A DNA stretch of 64,000 bases from Phytoseiulus persimilis (GCA_037576195.1 CM075102.1:9982001-10046000), one strand, 5' to 3'; shown: positions 38,201 to 50,718, counted from the first letter of the stretch. Numbers and translations are program-made. Notes: generated by a model not told the origin, from the letters alone.

Positions 38201-39792
38201 ATTGTTCAGGCATCGTCTTCTTCGGCTTCAATACGCATTAGACAGAGATTTTCCAGGCCGGCTTCGAAATCATTTACATACGAAGGTTTATGTATGCTGC
38301 CAGCGCAAACTTCAAATTTGTTCAGTTGAGGCACCTAGAACGAGCAGCAGCGCACACTTCCTTTAAAGCACCGAACTCCTCTCGGAGATCACTGAGGTCG
38401 TTTCGAATAGCGCGGACCTCTAAACAGAGTCGTGGGGCATTCGGCGAAATCCTGCCGCACTTAAATCGGTTCCTACCGGACACGCCGCTTTTTGTGGTTG
38501 CTTGTTGCGGAAGACCGAGCCAGAATTCGTGTGATTCGCTGTTTCGGGACCTAGCAGACGCTTTTGGTATCGAAACTACTTGACGGCGGTCTGCATCAAA
38601 ACAGAGGCGCGATCACACCTATTCGAGAAACTCGCAGGCTCACCCGATGCCAGGATTCGAGTACTCCACGTACGCGGTCACTTATCACCTCGCCCAAATA
38701 GCATGTCGGTTCGATGCCTCTTTCATCATTAGAAGGAAAGGGTGTGTGTGTGAATCGGTTTCGAACATCATCTGCCGAGGAAATCCCGATGATGGCAGAT
38801 CGGGACTCACGGCCCATCAGCACCAATCCTAGAAGGAAAATTACAGGCTTATCGACAGCTTTCTCACATTGCAATTGAGGGATGGCTACGCGAGAGCTAC
38901 ATTAGGTGTGCCCGATGCCTAATAAATTCTTCATCATTGAGGCGGTTTCCCAGGAGTCATCATGAGATCAGTGGTATACACCGATTGGAGCAAGCATTGG
39001 AGAATCGTTCCCAGGCTCCTTCCCTCCCCTCCATACCGTCCGTATCCCTCGCGCGAGCTCCTTGAGATTATCTTGAGGCAGGTGGTGAGGAGTTGTTTCT
39101 CCACTGCCTTAGAGCCGGTTCGTCCCCGCGTGAAGCCTTTCCACCATTTATCTTTCAACGATTTATCGTTGCACGGGTAAAATCAGAGCAGCAACGATCT
39201 TGTCGTCCTGAGTTTGACCGCCGACGCGGATCGATTGTAGCCCGCTGTCTTGAGAAGAGTTCTTTTCGCCTCACTGGACTGTGAGGGAATCAGGAACCCA
39301 TCCAACTTTCAATAACGCCGTCGCTGACTCTGCAAACTGAGATCTCCTGACAATCGCTACAGCTCATCGTTGGAGTCGATAATGCAACCTCATTCTTTCC
39401 TGTTTAGAGTACCAATAAACAAAACGAGCTCCTCCTGGCTAAGATTCACGAGAACAAGAAGGTTTTCATGTCCCCATGCAAAGTTGCTGACAGGTGAGCT
39501 CCGTTCCTTCTTTTGTGAGATAGGGCCGCAGAGCAAGGAAGAGACCACACGATCCTTGGCATGGTAAACTCACTCCTCTCCTTGGCCCAATCGACTCCAG
39601 GTATATTTTACGGTTCGCTATTTGCGGCCGGCTGACTGAGTCTTCGGATATAGTCTTCGCGTGGAACGAGATTCTGGCCGGACTCGATGCAATGCTTGCG
39701 GAAGCCAAGGATGCTGGGTGAGTTAACGTGAATGCGCCACTTCCCGACCCGTTATCCTACCAACCCGCTCAGTTCTCCCCAGTACTGAGTGA
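32284..39792 (+). CDS. Ddc: Aromatic L-amino acid (DOPA) decarboxylase
   Basis: PLP enzyme making dopamine and serotonin. Exons 32284-32405, 32492-32581, 32649-32751, 34032-34122, 34204-34367, 34511-34615, 34757-34865, 35977-36139, 36440-36533, 36644-36718, 36810-36935, 39408-39493, 39601-39717 and 39783-39792 join in phase to 484 residues (human DDC 480). Signatures: GITHW with [47 protein letters not shown], His192 in AHSSVERA, Asp272 in HIDAAYAG, the PLP lysine Lys304 in FNFNPHKW, Tyr333 in DPLYLKH, and [10 protein letters not shown] near the end. His192 and the loop Tyr argue for decarboxylation rather than aldehyde synthesis; Gly in PLGRRFRS fits DDC, as histidine decarboxylases carry Ser there. 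Intron 11 (2.47 kb) contains NAA50 on the other strand. The last 10-base exon is the weakest part; upstream noncoding exons are possible. Confidence 0.95.
37045..37050 (-). terminator. Poly(A) signal of NAA50
   Basis: AATAAA on the minus strand about 105 bases after the NAA50 stop codon, still inside Ddc intron 11. Confidence 0.5.
37156..38213 (-). CDS. NAA50: N-alpha-acetyltransferase 50 (NatE catalytic subunit, San)
   Basis: GNAT acetyltransferase that acetylates N-terminal Met and supports sister-chromatid cohesion. Minus-strand exons, in transcript order: 38213-38191, 37906-37789, 37700-37492 and 37327-37156, giving 173 residues in phase (human 169). Family hallmarks: [51 protein letters not shown] (acetyl-CoA binding loop), [14 protein letters not shown], and [17 protein letters not shown]. 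The first exon encodes only MPEQSKHP; it was chosen because its ATG, strong GTGAGT donor and phase fit exon 2. The whole gene lies inside Ddc intron 11. A TTTATT at 37045-37050 is its AATAAA on the minus strand. Confidence 0.93.
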
Positions 39793-40105
39793 TTCGTTAA
39801 ATGAGAGAGGATGAGGATAACATCGCGGTCTTCGAGCAGGATCGATGAGGAACAGCAGCTGGACGAAGGCAAACTCGATGACGCCGCGTGGGTGGAGAGG
39901 CATTGCAAGGTCAAACGTCTCCCGCTTCCTGGCGATAAGCCCAGCGAGTTCAGGTGAATGGAGCTTCGGATCGCACGTTCCTCCGCATGAGCGACTGTCG
40001 ACCATCCCTTGGTTACAGCAGCCAACTATTCTGTTGTCATTACGGCGGTTCCACGCGCATGACTCTATATCTTTGAGCGTTCCAACTTGGCTCACGTTTG
40101 GTCAT

Positions 40106-40111
40106 AATAAA
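40106..40111 (+). terminator. Poly(A) signal of Ddc
   Basis: AATAAA about 315 bases downstream of the proposed Ddc stop codon. Confidence 0.4.
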
Positions 40112-40676
40112 CTCATTTGTCCCCCGTTCACCCGATAACCTTGCTACTGGAGCAACGCTCCTTCCACCGATCGCGAATGCTAACCCCGGTGGATTTCCCG
40201 AGGAAACCGTGGTCTCCATTCGATACAGCGAACATCGAGAGCGACTGAGAACTCGAACCGCAACGCCCCACTCAGATTCGGCAAACATGCGGGTGGAAGA
40301 ACGCTGTCTATATCTCGAATACGCGGGACTGATGTCGGAATGAGTGGATAACTACTGGAACCGGGAACTCTCGAGCTGATCTATTTATCCATGCATATTC
40401 CCCAATGTTGACACTATCAAGCAGACAGTCCTCGTTTCGGTGTAATAAACCTTCGATGACTTCTTCCTTCCCACGGATTGGCCCGATCGCCGCCGCTACG
40501 ACACACTTGTTCGGATGCTCCAGCGGGAGCCTTCCGGGTTTCAAGCTTGGAGAACAATGACACGGAATCAGAACTCGGATTCCGACAGTCCTCTGGCAGA
40601 GACGTCGGCCGACCTTTGCTTGGAATTTTGTAGTTTGAGTCGTGGTCAGTAGTGAAAGCGTGCTTTAGCTCAGAAG

Positions 40677-40993
40677 ATGATTTTTGTCCGTCTCATGTGT
40701 TCTAGACCTGCTCTGCGGTCGCAAGGCATCATCCATAGGTCGTGCACCCAGTTACGTGAGTGGCTCGCAGGCCAGAGGAGCCCCGGTCGTGTTAGGAACG
40801 AAACAAAAGGAGGTTTTCTCAATGACTTCCAGGACGAGAGGTGAGTTGTCTTCGCTCCAAAGCCGAATATGAGCCTCGACCCGATGCCTCTCAGGAGCTC
40901 ACTGACATCCATTGCAGCAAACATGATTCGGAACAGGGCACGCAAGACGTCGGAAAAAACATACGTCAAATACCTTCAGATGAACCCGAGTGA
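40677..40993 (+). CDS. Candidate small two-exon gene, unrecognised
   Basis: An ATG at 40677 opens 54 codons ending at a GTGAGT donor (40840|). An acceptor CATTGCAG leads to a second exon, 40918-40993, that joins in phase and ends at a TGA, giving 79 residues. The N-terminus is basic with hydrophobic and Arg residues (MIFVRLMCSRPALRSQG), compatible with a mitochondrial presequence; the C-terminus is acidic. I do not recognise the family. Clean splice sites and phase are the only support. Confidence 0.35.
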
Positions 40994-43900
40994 CCGGTCA
41001 CTCTTCTGCTTGCGATACTGTCTCCCGCCGAAACGAAAAGTTACGTGTCGTTGTCAATAGATACTATCGGTAGATCTCCATCGATTGGGCCTTACAGTTT
41101 CCTCGTAGCATCGGAAGCGGTTGGAACCGATCTCAGGTTGTTTAATTTGCTCGCCTTTCGATAACGCCACGAAGGTCAAAGACGATTTGTGAGATTTATT
41201 GTATATCGGATCGCGGCCGCGGGTCTCTGATAAGACGTTGTTGCCGCGGGAGTCTGAGCTGTCGATTGTCTGGCGGAAGACTCCGACTTCTTGCTCGTGG
41301 GCGGCGTAGCTTACCGCTAGCCCCAGTGAGGACCAATCATCCCAGCACTGAGGCTTCATTCTCACCGTTACTACCTCCTGGACCGTAGGAACGGACAGCT
41401 TGAATCGGTCATGTTGATCAGAATCAACGATACAGTATTTCCAAGAGTGTCTTCCACTGGGAAGATTCGATCTCATCTTGAACTGTCGAGAGGCACAAAG
41501 CCCGTACGAGCCAGAATTTAATGCTTCGGCAGTGACTTCAGCAGAACGTGGAGGTTGTTTGTGACTTCGATTTAGCAACGAAAAGCTTAGCCCACGGCGA
41601 CACGAGTGACAATGGCAGGGCAGAATTCTTCATTGTGGCGATTTCGTCGAAAGTTCACGCAGAAACTGGGTGTTTTTACATTGTCTGGGAACTCCGAGAA
41701 GTGAACCGGGAATCCCCGAAACGATAGCTCGTGCAAACTCGAAAACCTATTGACTGAAGTCCCATCTGTTGATGAACAGAGATACACTGATGCGGAGTTC
41801 CGAATTTCGAGGCACTCGAATGATCCTGGCAGGATGTATTGTGGTCGATCATCTCAATTTCCGATGCTGCTCGGGGAAACCAATGAACCAACCAACCTCA
41901 TGCAGCCCGCCCTCTGGGGCGATAGGAAACCGCGCCAATTCCATCTCGCGCGGCTTGGTCTCCACGCGATGAGCGTAGCCGACCAGTCGTGACATCAGAG
42001 GAAGAGACTCTCGGATTCGGGGGAAAAACCCGAATTTCTTTGTGCATGTCATCGAAGTTCTGAAAAAATGTTTACTGGGGAACTCGAGCTTTCATGAATT
42101 CGTTTCCTCGCTCGGGTCGACCGTGTATCGTGGTCGTCGTAGTTTTCCGGAACACCTATCAAGTCAGCTGAGCTCCCACCAACTCATGTGAAAATGATCG
42201 AGAGAATTGAATGATGAGATGTGTGCCAGAGCGAAATTTCCCTGCGATGCTCAAACGTCCGGATTGGCAAACAACGACAGCTTGAGCGCTGCGATCGAGT
42301 CAGTGAGATTCCTTCAGCGGTCGGTCGAGGACAGCTCCTACGGCAACGTGGAATTCTGTACAGCAATACTGTTATTGCAAGCTCCAACCGAGAAACCCAT
42401 TCAAAAGTCGGGGAGTGAATACCGCTCCTCACGGGGCTCGGCAGCGTACTGCCTACTTTCCTTGCGGAAGCTCCCTCGAGCACATCTCTCGCCGTTCCCG
42501 CGCATCGCCTCCGAAACCTGATTGGTGAACGGAAGTAGAAGAAGCTTGTTGTCTGATGTCCCCCAACATATGTGTGTCCCCATGCGATGACTTCAAGCGT
42601 CCGATACTAGAATAAATGTTTTACAAGCTCTGAGGTGATATTGTCCGTTATCGTCTAATTGCTGGAGCCTGAACTGGAAACTCAGTGATGCACCGAGAGG
42701 ATGGAGCGTTCTTTCTCTCTCATGTGCCTCTCGAGACACGACTCATTATCAATATGGCTCCGTTTCCTCACGGTCTTTCCCCCGAGAATTCGCGGCGGAG
42801 TAACTGCCTTTTCTGTCCGAAGTCCAAGGTGCCGCGAATTGGCTGCAAGGAATGAGGAATTTCGAATCTCAGACTTGAAGAAAAAAAAAGAGAAAGAAAA
42901 TTTATTTTGAGCGTCACGAGAGTTTTCACCCCACCAGGAATGCTTTCGAGATCACAATGCTCACAGTCTCCCATTCCCGACCGCCCGTTACCACCGAAAT
43001 CATTGAAAAATTGACTCATTAATGCTCAGCATCGACGCTGTTCGCTGGCACTTACTGAAAGATGAGTGAACCATCGGCAAGCTTCGAGAACCGGACGGAT
43101 GCTTTCCTCATTCCTTGACCTTCGTGAGAGAAATCGAGTTATGAAGATGAGCCGTGCCGAATATGGCCACCGAAGTTCAATGTGGGAATAATGCTGCTAT
43201 TCCTGCGATTAAGATGGATATCTGATAGGTTTCTCGAACTCAGCTGGAACGAAAGACCCTCACAATTCCGGCCGCGTGGAGTCTTTGAAAGCGAGTGTCG
43301 CTAACGCGGGGAAGTCCTTAAACGCGAGGTCCGATTGGGGTCCTCGGCACAATGTGAACAGGGGCGTGGCCGGGAATCCTCCCTCTCTCGAATTTCTCTT
43401 TCTGCCTCTGGATGAACGACTGATGGGGAGTGCACGAAGTCTTTCCCAATGTGTCCTCCACTTTTGCAGGCGGGTTTCAAGACCCCCGCCCCTCCGACTC
43501 TTTTCCATGGTTGGTTCCGGAAATTCTCTCAGAGCTGGTTCGGACACACAGCTCGGGTTGGTTCGATCATACTTCCGAAATCGATGAGGTATATCTCGGG
43601 ATTTGTGAGACCATGTTCTCACAGTCGTGTGGGAGCTCATTGAGGTTGAGATTTTCAGAAATCCCGACATCGTTGACGTCATCCTTCAACTTGGAATTTT
43701 CTCATCTCCGATTTGAGACTCAACTCTAGAAGCCATGAAAAATCAACACCCGAGTATCAAGTCTGAAATCTCGCTCAGAATCCCCTGGTTCTGATGCAAA
43801 GCTGCAGTGATTAACGGACAGTTTGACCTCTCCATCAGACTCGATTGGCTTCCGGTCCCCAGATGTGATGGCGGTCATCAGTAGGAAGTGTGGAAATCAC

Positions 43901-44617
43901 CAACGGAGACGCTCGATCTGAAAAGCGAGAACTTCAGGTTCCCAAACAGCGCGGCGGCGCTCCAGCTCGACCTCCGCATGCTTTCGAAACGAAAACATGC
44001 TCGTTTGTGCTAGCTCCGCAGATCTATCCGCGGGAAGGGGACTCCTCGTCATTCCGTTACTCGTGGAGGTAGTTGGGCATGGGCCCAAGGCTCGTACCTG
44101 ATTTGTGTCGACGAGAAATGTGTGCTTTCCCTCGTCCCAGGAAAGTCGAAACTCAGGTCAGCAGAGTAACTTGTGGTCCAAGCTTCGCAGACAGATCATA
44201 TCTCTCTGGCGCAAACGCCTCTGGACTTCACCCGGTAACCAACGATGAAGGAATATGAGAAACATCGTTTTTTTTGAGAGCACTAATCACCGAAACCGAC
44301 CTAAGGTCTCTCCTAAACCCTTGCTCGAGTCCATCAAGTGGGCCCGAGTCCATCAATTATAAGGAAACGGAAATCTCCAATTCTCTCCCGATCGGCCGTT
44401 ATATCCTAGTATGGGGCAAGGAAAGGAGGAATCGACGATCTCCAGATGCAAGGATTTCTTCTTGGTCAGAGACTGCCCGCCGAGGAGGACATTTGTTTTG
44501 GATGTTGCCAAGCGACACGATCGCGGCGACGGTCCGCTCGAACGAGCGACAAAACCTCTCGTAAAACATCAGCGCAATACATGCCCTCCGCTCTCGTGCC
44601 GCTGAGAGGAATTCACT
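40994..44617. other. Intergenic region without a recognised gene
   Basis: No family is recognised. The longest open frame, minus 41578-41054 (174 codons), has no motif, and its first ATG lies 34 codons in. Plus 42207-42521 and minus 43682-43260 are open but unassigned. An A-rich run sits near 42880-42900. Confidence 0.35.
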
Positions 44618-47600
44618 ATGGACGAGAGCGTATTGGAAACCTCAGAGCCGTCAACTATGAAACGAGGCAGTCCGTCGTTGGGCGGCACGGGGCTCGAAGG
44701 GGATTCACCGTCGCGGGAGCCTGGTTCGGCAAGTAAAAATACACTGTGAGAGAACGCTGAGTAGATTCACCGGACTAGAAAACGTACCCCGTGTCCTACT
44801 GCTCCTTCTGATGTCCTCGTGAGGTAATGGACGTTTGATTGTACATTCACAGCGAGTGACGAGGCATCGCGAGACCAGAGAAGGACCTGGCTCGACCACT
44901 GTCATGGAGAAACCAATGCCTCGTACCGGGGTAGGTCGAATCGCACAGTCTCGTTTTATTCCAAAGTTGTTATTCAGTGACAGCGCTGGGGTCTTCCCCT
45001 GACGAGGCTTCACTTCACTATGCTCCCTGTGAGCATTCCATCATGCACTCACAATTATGAATATCTAGCACGAAGATGTGTCCGGCCAGACCATTTCCAC
45101 GGCCGAGTTCTGCGTTATTGATATACGGATCATCATTCTATGAGTATTTTTTCGGTTCGAAAATATATTATTATCGGCACAGGCTCGGATGAAGCAGACC
45201 GTAGCCTTCAAAGTTCGCAAGGTGGACCTTTGTGAGGTCGGCCCGAGTGTAGCGGAGAGACGTCCCTCGAAAGTTGTGGGCAGGGATGAAATCCCGAGAT
45301 CTACGAGCCTCGAGAAACGCCGTCACAGCTTTGACCATCACAACTCGGAACGATGCGGCCCTTGCTTCGTGTGACTATGTGTCTGTTCTACAAGCAGCTC
45401 CTTCCTCTTGAAGACTTTCGGAATACTGTCGGATCCAGCTCCGGAAGCACCGACTCCCCCGGCGCAGGGTGCAGCGCTGGATGACAAGGACCGCAGAAGG
45501 ATACGATTCGAGAACCCCGAGCGCGATGAAACGAACGGAGGAGAAGAACCCATCGTCGAGGCAGAGCAAGAACGTTCAAGCGCACGAGACACCATCGCGG
45601 GGAAGTCTCGCAGGGAATTCCGCATGAGGTTCGGTTTGAAGCGTGCGAAACCCCAGGTAGAGGATTCGCCGGCAAGTGTCAATCAGGAAGGAAACCCGGC
45701 GGAATCCCCGCCCGCGGACCCAGCTGATAAGGTAATTTACTCAGAGGGAGGTGTTTGAACATCGGATGGATCATGTCCTGCAATGGCCTGAGCGAGCATC
45801 GTGTTCCTATAGCAAATGGTTCCGAGGATGGGGGGGGGGGGTTCCCTCTTGATATTATGATACTTTGCGGCTCAAGATCGCCGAATTTTTCGAGCGTTTC
45901 ACTCACAGGCTGGTCCGCGGAAAACCCGTTTCTCATTCCCGAAATTCGGCTTCAATCGACCCGAAGTTCAAAAGGATACGGATAGCTCTTCAAGAGTGCT
46001 GAAGGGTTCTGCCACTGCTGAAGACCTCTCCGAAACCGAAGGTATTGTGGAGGAAATTTCGAAGGAGAACGCCAGTATCGAGCCAGGAGCCAGCGAAGAA
46101 GCCGCGGTAAGACTGTGATAGTGGAAGGGGTTTTGAAGGGATGTGCCTGTCAAGAATAGTTAAAACCCATTCAAGTCTGGTACAATTTTTCTCCTAGAAG
46201 GGAGGAGTGTCAGAAAATCTTGGCTCCTCGAATGATTCGGAAGGCACGAAACCGACGGCGCAGAACAGCGAACTAGATGAGGTTTGCGCCCCGACGAAAC
46301 GCTCAGTAGTCACATTTCACTCACTCAGGAAACCAACCTCCGCTAAAAATCGTTGTGTGCTTTTTCAGAAATCAGAGGCGCAAACGGAGACCGAAGCCGC
46401 TGGAGCTGAGCCTGTCGCAATTACCAGCAGCTGGTGGAGACCGAAGCGGTCGGGACCTAACAAGGATGGGAAGAAAGGGCAACCAACAATCGAAACTGAC
46501 CGAACACTACCCCGTGGGTTCTCCGAACTTCTTATTCTCGCTCCCTGATCTCGGATTGTTCTGACAAGAACTGCTGAGATGGCCAAGCCAACGTCATTTG
46601 GTTCTCATTCCAGACGACGCTATTGAAACGAAGTCTATCACCCCAGAAGCTGTTGAGCAGAAAGAAGATAAAGATGAACCTCCACCAAAGCCGGAAGGCG
46701 GCGACGATCAATCGCGCAAACTCAGGTTCCCCAAGAGACTGCAGAGGTCTTCTCAAAACACGAGAGCCGCTGGACTTGTTGAGGTAACGCCGAAACATAA
46801 AAATCCTGAACTCGAACTGGATAGCCATCCCGAGAATGTCTCGAATAATCGGAATGATCTTTAGCCAGCGGCTGATCCAGCTGTGAATCTATCCTCGAAT
46901 GAGAAACCCCCCGTCGACCGAGACTCGGAATACAAGGAATGCTTGAGGCTGGATGTCGAGCCAGAAGAAAAAGCCGAGGAAGCCATCATCACCAAATGTG
47001 GCGGAGATCAAGAAGTGTTCGTTTCGAGGCTGTTCCTCGATCGGCATCTCAATCGTACGTATCGGAGCCGTTGCAGGAGATGGAGAAAATAATTCCGTCC
47101 GGCCAGTCACTCTGTCTCAAAACGGAATTCTTTGTTGCAACCTTGACAGAGAGGCGTAACGCCCCGCCGCCTTCAAAACCTGCATCATCGGTTTTCGCGC
47201 ACAGATCTCTCGGAGCCAAGCCCGGAGCTAGCGCGGAGATATACGAATCGTGCCTTGGTAAGCTCGGGAAAACCTGTCAAGGTCTGCTAGGGGGCTTGTG
47301 CCTGTTCTTCCTGATCCTCCTGCTGACTGCCGGTGGCTCCCAGCTCAAGAGCCTGTTCGGGAACAGCGGCGGACAAGGGCAAACACTACAGATGCTCATA
47401 TACCTTCTGGTTATAGTCAGCGTAATAACCTCTTTTGAAGGGTAAGCAAATCATTTAATGCTCTCCCGATGAAGATACCGTTGGGGTACCACGCATCGAG
47501 GTCTTTAAAACGACGGAATAACGCCTTCCAGGATGAATTATCAACAAATCATGGCGGAAAGAAGATTGAATCGATTCTGTATCACGTCAGTCATATACCC

Positions 47601-47843
47601 AGCCATGCTCATCCTTGGATTGACCGTCATGAAGTTGGACACTAATTTAGCGCTTGAGGTAAGCGGGTCGTGGGCAGCGCTCTTGCCTGAACGTCTCGAC
47701 GATGGGATGACTCTCTCAGTCGCACTTACGCTGCCCTCTTGTTCCAGAGCGGAGTCGCCGAAAACGATTGGCAGAAATGGAGAACCGTGAATGTAGTTCG
47801 TTGCGGTCTTGGTATCTTAGCGTGGATGATACTGTGCGCGTGA
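44618..47843 (+). CDS. TMEM237: TMEM237-like four-pass membrane protein
   Basis: TMEM237 is a ciliary transition-zone membrane protein. Exons 44618-44732, 45183-45221, 45439-45731, 45909-46106, 46198-46281, 46369-46513, 46614-46783, 46865-47014, 47077-47441, 47532-47658 and 47748-47843 join in phase to 593 residues (human about 408). About 465 N-terminal residues are polar and acidic, with basic patches in several exons (FRMRFGLKRAKP, FSFPKFGFNRPE, WWRPKRSGPN, LRFPKRLQRS). Four membrane segments follow, near 467-484, 502-518, 538-554 and 577-593, with no long tail. The block LQMLIYLLVIVSVITSFEG and the final WQKWRTVNVVRCGLG correspond in position and pattern to TMEM237. The fold and exon structure are well supported, the family name less so. 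The first two exons are inferred from phase and composition; two AATAAA signals lie near 48023 and 48035. Confidence 0.6.
45831..45841. repeat. Short poly-G run
   Basis: A run of about 11 G within an intron of the TMEM237-like gene; likely polymorphic. Confidence 0.6.
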
Positions 47844-48022
47844 CTGATGTCGACATCAGCCGATGATCGCTGAAGTGTGACGTCATAAGGGGGAGGCGGA
47901 AGAACGGTTTTCTCGGGGGTTCCTACCGCATTTCTACCGAAATCGCGGTGATGAATCTCCTTCGATTGGAGAGATCGCGATGCTGCAGTTGTGGATTGAA
48001 CGAAAATCGATGCTGAGCATTC

Positions 48023-48040
48023 AATAAAAGGTTCAATAAA
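48023..48040 (+). terminator. Tandem poly(A) signals after the TMEM237-like gene
   Basis: Two AATAAA hexamers 12 bases apart (48023 and 48035), about 180 bases after the stop codon. Confidence 0.5.
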
Positions 48041-48746
48041 TCGATCGAGTTCCACCGCTGTTTTCTTCTGGTATTTTATAGGTTTTTTTATTATTCCATT
48101 CTCCGCCGCTGTTGGGGGATACGAAATTTTCTCAAAACAAGCTCTGCAACCAGAGCCGTTCTCTTGATCGAAAGTTGAAATTCTTCCGTTCAAAGCTGAC
48201 CTGTTCGAACGAGGGGATCTCCGATGAATTTTCGGAGTGCCTCACTGCATTCGACAAGTAACTTCAGCCAGTGTAAAGGTTCGGATCGAACACAAGCTTG
48301 CTAGACGAATTCCCTTTCACAAAATACTCATAAGAAGCAGCCGCTGGGCTGTTTTTCAGAGCTGATGAGCGTCGAATAAAACTCGAAAATGTCAATAGTC
48401 CTGTGGTAATGTGTGCTTCCGTATCCTTGGGACCGGGTGGTGGGGGAAAGTAGACAGAAAAGCAGAGCCTTCAGACCCTAGGAATTCCTGTCTGAAGCTG
48501 CTGAGCCGGATGCAGTGGCCCAGCCATGGCTTCAATGCGAATACAAACGTATATAGTGTTCCGGCGTCGAGCTCTCGACGATCGAGCGAGTCCCTCTGAG
48601 AAGTGGCACCTCCATCTCCAACCGATTCTGGCAGCCCGTCCACCCGAATCCCTCGCTGTGCACTCGAAACAAACGGTAACCGATGCGTTGTGGAACGTGC
48701 CCTGCACGTGGATGCACGTGTGCCAGTGAATATTGAAATTTTACTA

Positions 48747-48964
48747 CCCTAAAGTCTGGGAGATAAGGGAATACTTTTTCTACCATAAATTCACCCAGAA
48801 TTCACAGTCATCGATGGAATTTTCAAGACCTGGCACTCTTCCGTGATTGATGGAACGTTGCTACATCGTGCAAAATCATCGGGATTCACATGCGTACACA
48901 CAAGCAGAAGTTCCCGTAATGTTTTCAGTCAAAAAAGTAGTCCCTTATCTCCCAGACTTCAGGG
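48747..48964. mobile_element. 218-bp MITE with 24-bp terminal inverted repeats, TA target
   Basis: The left end TACCCTAAAGTCTGGGAGAT (continuing AAGGGA) at 48745 is the complement, with one mismatch, of the right end at 48941-48966. TA dinucleotides flank both sides, as for Tc1/mariner-type MITEs. The body is AT-rich and non-coding. Confidence 0.8.
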
Positions 48965-50133
48965 TACATTGAAAATTGCAGCGAGTCGGGGGATTCGTGG
49001 ACGGTCATGATTCCGAAAATTCGTCAAATGAGCACGTCTGTGAGCAGCGCATTGAGCTCATTCGAGATTTCCACGTCGCATCGCTGCTCACAATTTTCCC
49101 AAATCGGTAGCTGGTTTCGGCGATAAATAACACCCGGCTCGTCACGCAAACGGTTGCGCTGAGTGTATGCAAAGCCGGCTGAAACATGTCACCTCCAGGC
49201 TGAGGCTTGAACCGAACTCGACATTCTCGGATCCCCATGAATCGTTCTCGGAGCAGAATAGGGCTCTGTAGATCGCCGAGCCGGGGCCCATATCGAGCCG
49301 TCGTTCGTAGCTCACACCACGCTCAGCTGACGACTCCCGAAGAGAGCCGGGAGAAGCGATTCAATTATGCTGTTCTTCCTCCATCAGAAACTTTCTCGCT
49401 TTCCCTGCCGGCCATTCCTCCAGTGTCGTCCGCGGGCCAACCGGCCTCTCTAAAGACCCCGCGTACCGTGTCAATAGTCAGTAGAAAGTCGGGAGCTTCC
49501 TGGACGACCGAGTGAGCCGAGTGAGCTAACCGGCACCCACCCTTCCCCTTCGGAGACTGTGCGAGTGAGTCATCGGCACTCTCCCAATTGAGATTCTACT
49601 GAGCATGGGAGTGTTCGAAGCCAGCAAGCGACGCTCGTTTTACCGCTAGAACAATAAGCCACAGCAGTGAGCGGTGCTGCGGTAAGGGAGAAGTGTGCTG
49701 TGAACGAACTTCACCATCGGTTGTCATTTCCACGCAGTCATCGCTGTCGTTCTTTCTGGTGATCATAACTGCTATTCTGTGAGCTGAACCGACTGAGGTG
49801 AACGGATCAAGAGGATTCAGTGTGAAGCCGGGACGTTCGATGATCGATAGAGAAGCGGATCCGAGCCAGAGGAACGGAACGACCTTGAAGGATTGAACTT
49901 ACGCGAGAGCCCGTGTCGCACTCGAAAAACTGGGAACCGTTCGATTGGCTCCGGTCGGCATCGTAGTAAGCTCGGGCGATCACAGGTGATTCCTTCCAGA
50001 ATGGTTCGGCTCGACGAGTTCCATCTCGAATAGGAGGGCTCCCCGGTTCCGCGCATTCTCTGGGAAGCATTGGAAGCGAAGCGGTGTTCAACGGACCGAG
50101 GGCGTTCCCCGGCTTCCCATTGAGCCCAGAAAA

Positions 50134-50718
50134 ATGGCCATGGCGGAAGAATCAGTGGAACAAGAAGGTGAGGCTTTTCATATCTCCCTTGCACGCAGCC
50201 TGCACTGACTCCGGTCCCGTTGGTTCCAACCGTGAACCTCGTGGAACGTTGAAACAGCTGCTAGAACCACCGCCCCCTCCTCTCTGAGAACCGTTGTTCG
50301 AGAGTTCCGCGGAGAGTTTCGATTGCTTTCCGACAGCTCTTCCTCATCAACGGTGGATTTTTGGGGTTTTCCCCTATCACCCTGGAATCGGAACAGTTTG
50401 AGCGAAACGATCTGCTTCTCATGTTTTTTGTCGCAATTTCTCTTCGACATTGCTGACGGTTGCTGAGCCGGCGACGGCTAACGGAGGTGTTCTCGATCGG
50501 ATTGATCGTTGTCAGAAACGAAACAAGGAGGATGTCATCGTTTCTATACTTGCCTGGAAAGGAAGCAGCGTCAGGCATCGCATGATCACATAGAATGCGT
50601 ATCCTCCCCGACCGGAGCAGACTCTCTATTCCATGGCACGAACGTAGGATCAATACTGTCACATGCGTACATTCTCGCGGAGCCTCTGTTCCGTTCATCG
50701 AAGCGCTGTCACTGCTAG
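50134..50718 (+). CDS. Weak candidate two-exon gene, unrecognised
   Basis: AAAATGGCC at 50131 opens a short exon (MAMAEESVEQE) that ends at a GTGAGG donor after 50167. An exon starting at 50516 continues in phase to a TAG at 50716-50718, with Cys/His pairs (CHRFYTC, HDHIEC) and FHGTNVGSIL. The intron would be about 348 bases. No family is identified and further exons are possible. Confidence 0.22.

Noticed and set aside
41054..41578. 174-codon minus open frame
   Set aside because: The frame start is not an ATG, no domain is visible, and no splice partners were found.
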